The notes below the pieces were generated by a model. The model did not search any database. It saw only the letters and a list, made by a program, of their open reading frames with translations, and was not told the DNA's origin. 64,000 bases of DNA from CAWIVH01 sp963839475 (GTDB taxonomy: Bacteria > Acidobacteriota > UBA6911), in assembly GCA_963839475.1 (NCBI GenBank), contig CAWIVH010000001.1, forward strand, positions 744,001-808,000. The letters run 5' to 3'. Below are positions 58,675 through 64,000 of this stretch, in pieces. The translations under genes and the position numbers were made by a program. Position 1 is the stretch's first letter; each line of letters opens with the position of its first letter.

Positions 58675-58960
58675 CGATTAGCTCCTTGGATATGACCTGA
58701 TTATCAAAAAAATAAATAATATGCTTCCTGATAGGAGACTGGAATGACCTGGCAGGCATCAGTTCCTGCTGGCAGGTACCAAGCCATACTTGCCAGATCG
58801 AAATAAGCGATCGAATCCAGGTTGCCGCCATGAAATGTCCTTTTAAATGGGGCGTCTTCAATATTTTAGCCCCCCGCAGTTAAAATCCGCAGCAGTTGGG
58901 ACGCAAGTAAACTTATCTTTAATTTATCACACCCTAATATATTTTTATACCGCAATGAAA

Positions 58961-60382
58961 TCAGTCGCCGAAAACCAGGTCGGCAAGTTCGCCGACTGTC
59001 CGCACGGGCTGTAATTGGATGCCGGCGACAGGATCTACCAGCGGGAGGTTCCCCGCCGGCAGGACGCATCGCCGGAATCCCATGGTGGCGGCTTCCTTCA
59101 AGCGAAGGTGGACCTGGCTGATCGGGCGAACCTCGCCTGAGAGACCCAATTCCCCGAGAATCAACGTGTGGCTGCGCAGCGATTGATTTCGGAAGCTGCT
59201 GAGAATGGAGGAAAAGATCGCGAGATCGGAAGCCGGCTCATTGATTTCGAGTCCGCCCGCCGCATTGACATAAATGTCACACCCCATCATCGGGATGCCC
59301 AGACGCTTTTCCATCATGGCGACCAGCAGGGAAATCCGGTTGAAGTCGACCCCGGCCGCCATCCGCCGCGCTGATCCGTACTGGCTCGAGACCACCAGGG
59401 CCTGCACTTCCACCAGGATCGGGCGGGTTCCCTCCAAGGCGCATGTTACCGCGCTCCCGGGGGTGGCCGACTCCCGCTCGCTTAGGAAAAGGACCGATGG
59501 ATTCTGTACCGGGAGCAGACCGCGGGAGGTCATTTCAAATATGCCCACCTCGTTGGCAGCGCCGAAGCGGTTTTTGACAGCGCGCACGATGCGATGATTG
59601 TGGTGCCGCTCCCCTTCGAAATACAGAACAACGTCTACGATGTGTTCCAGGGCTTTGGGGCCTGCGATGGATCCGTCTTTGGTAACATGGCCGATCAGGA
59701 ATACCGGCAGGTGGCTGCTTTTGGCCAGATTCAGTAGTTGGGTGGCCGAATGCCGGACCTGGCTGATGCTTCCGGGTGATGAATCGATGCTTTCGGAAAA
59801 AGTTGTCTGGATCGAGTCCACGATGATGTCGGTGGGGCGGGCGTCTTCCACTGCGGCCAGGATTCTCTCGAGATTGGACTCGGCAAGTAGGTAAATCTCT
59901 CCTCGCGCGGGGGACGTCTCAGGTTCCCCCGAAACGAAAGGATATTCCTCCGTTTCAGCATCGGCGGCGGATATCCGTTCGGCGCGCATTTTCACCTGCT
60001 GGGCCGACTCCTCGCCGGAAGCGTAGAGGACGCGGCGCCCCGATTCTTTCAGGTCCTGGGCGATCTGAAGGAGAAGCGTGGACTTGCCTACGCCGGGCTC
60101 CCCTCCGAGAAGAACTACCGAGCCGGGAACGATGCCGCCTCCCAGAACACGGTTGAATTCCGGGTTGGCGGTCACGATCCGCGGCGCATCCTGCATGGCC
60201 ACTTCAGCTAGGGGGGTAGCCTTCACATTGCCTTGCGCGGAACGGGGCAGCTTTTGCACGATCGAAATCGGCTTCCCCGCCATAAAGGAATTCCAGCTAC
60301 CGCAATCCGGGCACCGGCCCAGCCACTTCGCACTGGAGTAACCACAGCCCTGACACTCGTACACGGTAGGGTTTTTGGACAT
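58961..60382 (-). CDS. radA: DNA repair protein RadA (Sms)
   Basis: 473 residues from the ATG at 60382; an upstream TTG is less likely. A RecA-like ATPase that helps branch migration in recombination. Four-Cys zinc finger CQGCGYSSAKWLGRCPDCGS, Walker A GGEPGVGKSTLL, Walker B IIVDSIQTTF, the RadA-specific VKNRFGAANEVGIFEM, and a C-terminal Lon-protease-like domain (AAGGLEINEPASDLAIFSSI, GELGLSGEVRPISQVHLRLK). It is the first gene of the conserved block, separated by 286 bp from the PIN/TRAM gene. Confidence 0.96.
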   Translation of the reverse strand: MSKNPTVYECQGCGYSSAKWLGRCPDCGSWNSFMAGKPISIVQKLPRSAQGNVKATPLAEVAMQDAPRIVTANPEFNRVLGGGIVPGSVVLLGGEPGVGKSTLLLQIAQDLKESGRRVLYASGEESAQQVKMRAERISAADAETEEYPFVSGEPETSPARGEIYLLAESNLERILAAVEDARPTDIIVDSIQTTFSESIDSSPGSISQVRHSATQLLNLAKSSHLPVFLIGHVTKDGSIAGPKALEHIVDVVLYFEGERHHNHRIVRAVKNRFGAANEVGIFEMTSRGLLPVQNPSVLFLSERESATPGSAVTCALEGTRPILVEVQALVVSSQYGSARRMAAGVDFNRISLLVAMMEKRLGIPMMGCDIYVNAAGGLEINEPASDLAIFSSILSSFRNQSLRSHTLILGELGLSGEVRPISQVHLRLKEAATMGFRRCVLPAGNLPLVDPVAGIQLQPVRTVGELADLVFGD

Positions 60383-60698
60383 AGGATAGAGTTTAACGCC
60401 AAGGCCCACTAATTGCGAATTGCGGATTGCATATTGCGAATTGACCTACCGGTTAATTACATGGTTTCCAGGTAAAACATAAACTATCAGATTACCGCGC
60501 GCCCTCAGAAGTGACATCCCCGGCCGAATGCCGGCATGTCGGATTCTTGCACGGAAAAGCCGCCTGAAAAGCCACGATATTTCCCTGTTGGATCAATTCG
60601 CAATCCGCAATTCGCAATCCGCAATCAGAAGATTCGCAATTATTCAGACAATGGTCTATCTTGGACAGGTGAATTGTCATCCAACAGGAGTTCCCAAG
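60383..60698. other. Divergent intergenic region with flanking gaattgcg repeats
   Basis: Lies between radA (-) and the TPR gene (+). Arms of reiterated gaattgcggattgc words sit at 60411-60446 and, inverted, at 60591-60641, around a 144-bp centre that contains ccggccgaatgccgg but no coding frame I can defend. Promoters for both genes are presumably here. The paired arms make the whole 231-bp unit look like a miniature inverted-repeat element. Confidence 0.6.
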
Positions 60699-61700
60699 AT
60701 GAAAAAAACTCTCCTGCTCGTCATTTTTTCCTGCTTCATTTCTAATTTCCAGGTCCGGTCAGCGATAGCGGAGCCGGCATTTCAGAAAAAGGGCCACACC
60801 CTGTTCGGCGATCTTCAAGTCGATGCCAAGGCAGCCTCAGGACTCGAATCGATGAGTTTCCTGGTTTCGCTAAGCACAGTTACCGGCTATGCCATTGGCC
60901 GCCAGAACGTGCCCGCTAACGGGCGCTACCAGTTTTTGAATGTCCCGAACGGGGAGTATGAGATCATCATTGAGAGGGGGAATGTCGAAGTTGGTCGTAT
61001 CCGGTTTCTTCTCCAGGAAACCCGATTCACCGACATACGCAAGGATATCGGGCTGAAGCTGAATCTCGATAACGCAGCTTCAGGCCCCGCCAAACCAGGC
61101 ACCATCGATGTCGGAAAAGGCTACCTTCGTGGAGGGGATAGTCGCGTTCAATTCGAGAAAGCGTTAAGTGCCGGGACAGCCAAGGATTATTCCGGAGCCA
61201 TTTCGATCCTACGTCAGATCACTGCATCCGACCCCAAGGACTTCGAGGCCTGGGCCGAACTCGGTACGATGCAATTTATGAAAGGGGATCAGGGCGATGC
61301 TGAAAAATCTTATCAGCGGGCGCTGAGTGAAAAACCCGATTATCTCGTAGCCCTGCTAAACCTCGGCAAAGTGCAGTTAGCCAGGAAACAGTTCGAGCCC
61401 GCCATTGAAACGCTGACCAAAGCCGTCACCCAGGAACCCCGATCAGCCGATGCGAACTTCTACCTCGGTGAAGCTTATCTACAAATCAAGAAAGGCTCAA
61501 AGGCCGTAGGATATCTGAACGAGGCGATCCGGCTGGACCCGGTTGGGATGGCAGACGCACATCTGCGACTTGCCGCGTTGTACAACGGAGCGAACATGAA
61601 GGACAAAGCGGCGGCGGAGTACGCTCAGTTCCTGGCCAAGCGTCCCGACTATCCTGAGAGGAAGAAGCTGGAACAGTATGTGAAGGAAAACAGTAAATAA
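60699..61700 (+). CDS. Exported TPR protein with N-terminal carboxypeptidase-regulatory-like domain
   Basis: 333 residues from the ATG at 60699 behind AACAGGAG; the open frame upstream runs through the intergenic repeat. A signal peptide is followed by a beta domain (~residues 32-115) with the look of a carboxypeptidase-regulatory or transthyretin-like fold (VPANGRYQFLNVPNGEYEII). About four TPR repeats follow (YSGAISILRQITASDPKDFE, ALSEKPDYLVALLNLGKVQL, AVTQEPRSADANFYLGEAYL). It is probably a periplasmic scaffold. It is convergent with the TonB receptor, with a hairpin between them. No specific role is known. Confidence 0.78.
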   Translation: MKKTLLLVIFSCFISNFQVRSAIAEPAFQKKGHTLFGDLQVDAKAASGLESMSFLVSLSTVTGYAIGRQNVPANGRYQFLNVPNGEYEIIIERGNVEVGRIRFLLQETRFTDIRKDIGLKLNLDNAASGPAKPGTIDVGKGYLRGGDSRVQFEKALSAGTAKDYSGAISILRQITASDPKDFEAWAELGTMQFMKGDQGDAEKSYQRALSEKPDYLVALLNLGKVQLARKQFEPAIETLTKAVTQEPRSADANFYLGEAYLQIKKGSKAVGYLNEAIRLDPVGMADAHLRLAALYNGANMKDKAAAEYAQFLAKRPDYPERKKLEQYVKENSK

Positions 61701-61767
61701 ACCGCCAAGGCCTCAAAAACCGAAAAGAAATATTCATTCTTCGTGGTCTTTGAGGCCTTCGTGTTTC
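61699..61767. terminator. aaccgc-type hairpin between convergent genes
   Basis: aaaccgccaaggcctcaaaa (start of the left arm, 61699-61728) pairs with 61738-61767 (…tctttgaggccttcgtgttt) over ~30 positions with few mismatches and a loop of about 10 nt. It is located in the 90-bp gap between two convergent stop codons. Same family as the copies at 32180, 37261 and 57488. Confidence 0.6.
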
Positions 61768-61790
61768 AAAAAAGCCCCTATGCGATGCGG

Positions 61791-64000
61791 CTAGAAGTCG
61801 TAGCGCAAAGCGAACTGCATAACGCGCGGGTTGCCCTGTATCGACGTGATGTTGCCGAAACTGGACGAAGGCTTATTGAGCTGCGGGTCGATATCGAGAC
61901 TCAAGAAATCACGATTCGGCCCTGAAAGCCGCTGAGTGTTGGTCATATTGAAGACTTCCCATCGGAATTGCACGCGGTGGCCTTCGTTGTAGGGCATTTT
62001 CCATGTTTTGCCCAGGCCAAGGTCGATGGATACGTAGCTTGGAATCCGGAAATTATTGCGTTCTCCGGTTTCGCCGGGGCGGGCATTCCGGAAACTCTGG
62101 TAAGCGTAAGTCGCGTCCGTATAGAAATTCGGCGTTTCCCCGCTCTTGTGAGGATTGGCCTTCAGTGGACGAATAAGGGATCCCCAGCTCTGGGCATTCC
62201 AGTTGGTGGCCCAAATACCAAGATCCCAGGGGGCGCTGTCAGGAAGACCGGAATTCCAGCGGAAAATGCCGGTCATCTGCCACCCGCCGATGACTGCATC
62301 GAGCCCCTTGTTGGAAGTGTTGAGGAAGGTCTTCCCGCGACCGATCGGGATATCCCACATGGCGTTGGCATTGATCATGTGAGTCAAGTCAAAGTCAGAC
62401 ACCGCGTGGTTGTCGTCGGGCCGGAGGGCATTTTCGATGAAGGCGGACCCGTACGAACTGGATGTCTGCAGGCCCGAAGCGTTGTCGGTGGATTTGCTGA
62501 ACGTGTAGTTCAGATCGAAATTGAGGCTGCTCTTGAAGCGCTCGCGGAGGGTGAGGGTTCCCGCGTGATAATCGGAGTATGCCATCGTGCTCCAGACCGA
62601 CAGGGCGGCGTACTGCGGCTGGAAGAACATGTAAGGGTAAATGCCGTTGTAATCCAGCACGGCCTGGAGGTAGGTCCAGTCCGGCAGATCGCTTCCGTCT
62701 CGCGACACGCGGCTGTAAGCGCTTTGGGTCGCATTCGGGAGCCCCTTACGCCGATAGTCGGGGAAGAGATTTTCAAAATAAGGAATCACCGGCATTTTGC
62801 TGATGGGCACATTGTTCCAGCGGGCGTCGAAGAAAAGATTGGCGGCTGTGTACCAATCCATCCCGGATTTGGGATCCTTGAGATTGTTGAGCTGCATGAC
62901 ATCTCGTTGGGCCAGCAGATTCCGGGCCGAACGCCCGACGTAGGAAGCTTCGAGCGTAAACCCATGCCCCAGTTCACGCCCAATGGAGAAGTTCCACGAG
63001 TAATTGCGCGGGCTGGTCAGTTTGTCGTCGAGCGACGATTCGATACGCTGCTCGCCGTCCGCCGGCGTGGTCAAGGGGAACGTGAGTTTGGAAGGAACCG
63101 ATATACCCGGGAAGCTGCGGATGTCCTGACCGGGGCCCGTATAAAGGGGGGCAAGGGAATCCGTGACATTGTAGGCATTGGCGGAGATCGACTGGGTGGA
63201 GGAGAAGCCAAGGGTGTTGAGGTTATCGAACGATACCGCCAGCTGGCTGCCGATGTGGTCGTACATCATGGCGAAACCGCCGCGGATCACTGATTTCTTC
63301 CCTTCACCGAAAACCATCTTGAGGAACCTGTTCTCAAAAGTCGGCTGCCAGGCGAAAGCGGCGCGGGGCGAAAAGTCGTTCTTTTTAAAATTGTATAGCG
63401 GGCCCTTTCCATTGACCGGGCCGGAGATGTCGACGCTGATAGTCTCGTTGTAAGGCTTGCCCTGCGCTGCCGAGGCGACGCGCTTATCGAAATAATCCGA
63501 GAGGCTGGTGGTAGGCTTGACCTCGAACCCGTTGGCTTCATACACCGGCCGGTTCAGGCTGTAGCGCAAGCCCAACGAAAGGGTGAGATCGGGGCGAACG
63601 CGCCAGGCGTCCTGGATGTAAAACTCGTACTCCTCGGTGGCCCAGGTGCGCCCGACCCCGGTGCCCGACTTCATGATCGAACCGTCGCGATTGAAATTGA
63701 AGTTGGCGCTGTAGGACGAAAAACGGCCGATGACGGCACAAAGGGCATCCCTTACGCCGCCCTCACTGCCGTTGATGTCGTCGATAATAGGCGCGGTCAG
63801 GACAGCCCCGGAATCCTCGTAGTAGGTCGGATTTGCATACGCTACATCATAGGCCTTGCTGTAGGAAACACGCTCGTTCCGGATAAGGCGGATATTAGTG
63901 CCGAACCCGAATGTGTGGTTCCCCTTCACCCAGGCCAGATCATCGACAAAGTTATATACCGGCGTGACGCGGTTTAAAGAGCGAGTGAAGTCCTTCGGCC
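61791..64000 (-). CDS. TonB-dependent receptor, Oar-like (cut by window edge)
   Basis: The frame is open from the right edge to the stop at 61791 (over 735 codons), so the N-terminus (signal peptide, carboxypeptidase-regulatory domain, plug) lies outside. The visible part is the end of the plug and the 22-strand barrel. It reads TRSLNRVTPVYNFVDDLAWV and KGNHTFGFGTNIRLIRNERV near the edge, then RVRPDLTLSLGLRYSLNRPV and NFDLNYTFSKSTDNASGLQT, and ends ALRYDF with a C-terminal Phe. Oar-type receptors are abundant in Acidobacteriota and import oligosaccharides, peptides or siderophores with TonB energy. The substrate is unknown. Confidence 0.9.
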   Translation of the reverse strand, partial: PKDFTRSLNRVTPVYNFVDDLAWVKGNHTFGFGTNIRLIRNERVSYSKAYDVAYANPTYYEDSGAVLTAPIIDDINGSEGGVRDALCAVIGRFSSYSANFNFNRDGSIMKSGTGVGRTWATEEYEFYIQDAWRVRPDLTLSLGLRYSLNRPVYEANGFEVKPTTSLSDYFDKRVASAAQGKPYNETISVDISGPVNGKGPLYNFKKNDFSPRAAFAWQPTFENRFLKMVFGEGKKSVIRGGFAMMYDHIGSQLAVSFDNLNTLGFSSTQSISANAYNVTDSLAPLYTGPGQDIRSFPGISVPSKLTFPLTTPADGEQRIESSLDDKLTSPRNYSWNFSIGRELGHGFTLEASYVGRSARNLLAQRDVMQLNNLKDPKSGMDWYTAANLFFDARWNNVPISKMPVIPYFENLFPDYRRKGLPNATQSAYSRVSRDGSDLPDWTYLQAVLDYNGIYPYMFFQPQYAALSVWSTMAYSDYHAGTLTLRERFKSSLNFDLNYTFSKSTDNASGLQTSSSYGSAFIENALRPDDNHAVSDFDLTHMINANAMWDIPIGRGKTFLNTSNKGLDAVIGGWQMTGIFRWNSGLPDSAPWDLGIWATNWNAQSWGSLIRPLKANPHKSGETPNFYTDATYAYQSFRNARPGETGERNNFRIPSYVSIDLGLGKTWKMPYNEGHRVQFRWEVFNMTNTQRLSGPNRDFLSLDIDPQLNKPSSSFGNITSIQGNPRVMQFALRYDF

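Noticed and set aside
1..64000. tRNA genes, CRISPR arrays, prophage or insertion sequences
   Set aside because: No T-loop/acceptor pattern, no regularly spaced direct repeats and no transposase or integrase frames were found on reading through; a tool-based scan would be needed to exclude them fully.

Overview
The window looks like chromosomal DNA of an Acidobacteriota-type Gram-negative bacterium. This assignment is inferred from the gene families: an Oar-like TonB-dependent receptor with no neighbouring SusD, a giant surface protein with Ig-like repeats, many periplasmic TPR proteins, paired sugar-catabolic genes, and the overall GC-rich codon use. I saw no tRNA, rRNA, CRISPR array, insertion sequence or phage gene.

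Layout. The left edge holds the start of a zinc-ribbon/HDOD protein (-) and ilvD (+). Next come two large co-directional genes (-): a ~2100-residue secreted repeat protein, and a FecR-TPR-beta-barrel outer-membrane protein. A secreted cyclophilin (+) follows. The (-) sugar cluster at 13.2-19.7 kb encodes a Na+/solute symporter, a newly noticed 54-residue membrane protein, a galactokinase-like/nucleotidyltransferase fusion, an aldehyde dehydrogenase and a FAH-family dehydratase. The last two resemble the end of the oxidative pentose (Weimberg-type) route. Divergent from it (+) are a DUF5107-TPR protein, a TPR-O-GlcNAc-transferase-like protein, an outer-membrane protein and a GH140-like glycosidase. 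Three tandem amidohydrolase-family genes follow, of which only the middle one keeps the metal ligands.

From 32 to 40 kb there is an ECF sigma/anti-sigma/secretin-domain operon, a frameshifted acyl-CoA synthetase, a receiver-like/DUF3052 fusion and a GH106-like rhamnosidase. At 41-44 kb a periplasmic [NiFe]-hydrogenase (small subunit, large subunit, maturation protease) lies behind a good sigma-54 -24/-12 sequence. A putatively exported methyltransferase follows. 45-54 kb carries carbohydrate-linked genes (a Rossmann dehydrogenase, a Tat-exported TIM-barrel isomerase, a zinc alcohol dehydrogenase, aldose 1-epimerase, an alginate-lyase-family protein), then RNase HI and gamma-glutamyltransferase. 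At 54-60 kb is a housekeeping block (radA, PIN/TRAM protein, ispDF, gltX, rlmB) in the order known from Firmicutes. The right edge has a TPR protein and a truncated TonB-dependent receptor.

Genes working together: the glycosidases (GH106, GH140, alginate-lyase family), outer-membrane receptors, symporter and sugar enzymes suggest a plant-polysaccharide degrader, with possible rhamnogalacturonan-type substrates. The hydrogenase suggests H2 uptake as an extra electron source.

A recurring feature is non-coding. Most convergent gene junctions contain an imperfect hairpin built from short reiterated words (for example aaccgcaaag, gaattgcg, gacctg). One such element appears to be read through as the N-terminus of IspDF. 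The most interesting candidates are the repeat-protein/barrel pair, the kinase-nucleotidyltransferase fusion, the amidohydrolase trio and the hairpin family.
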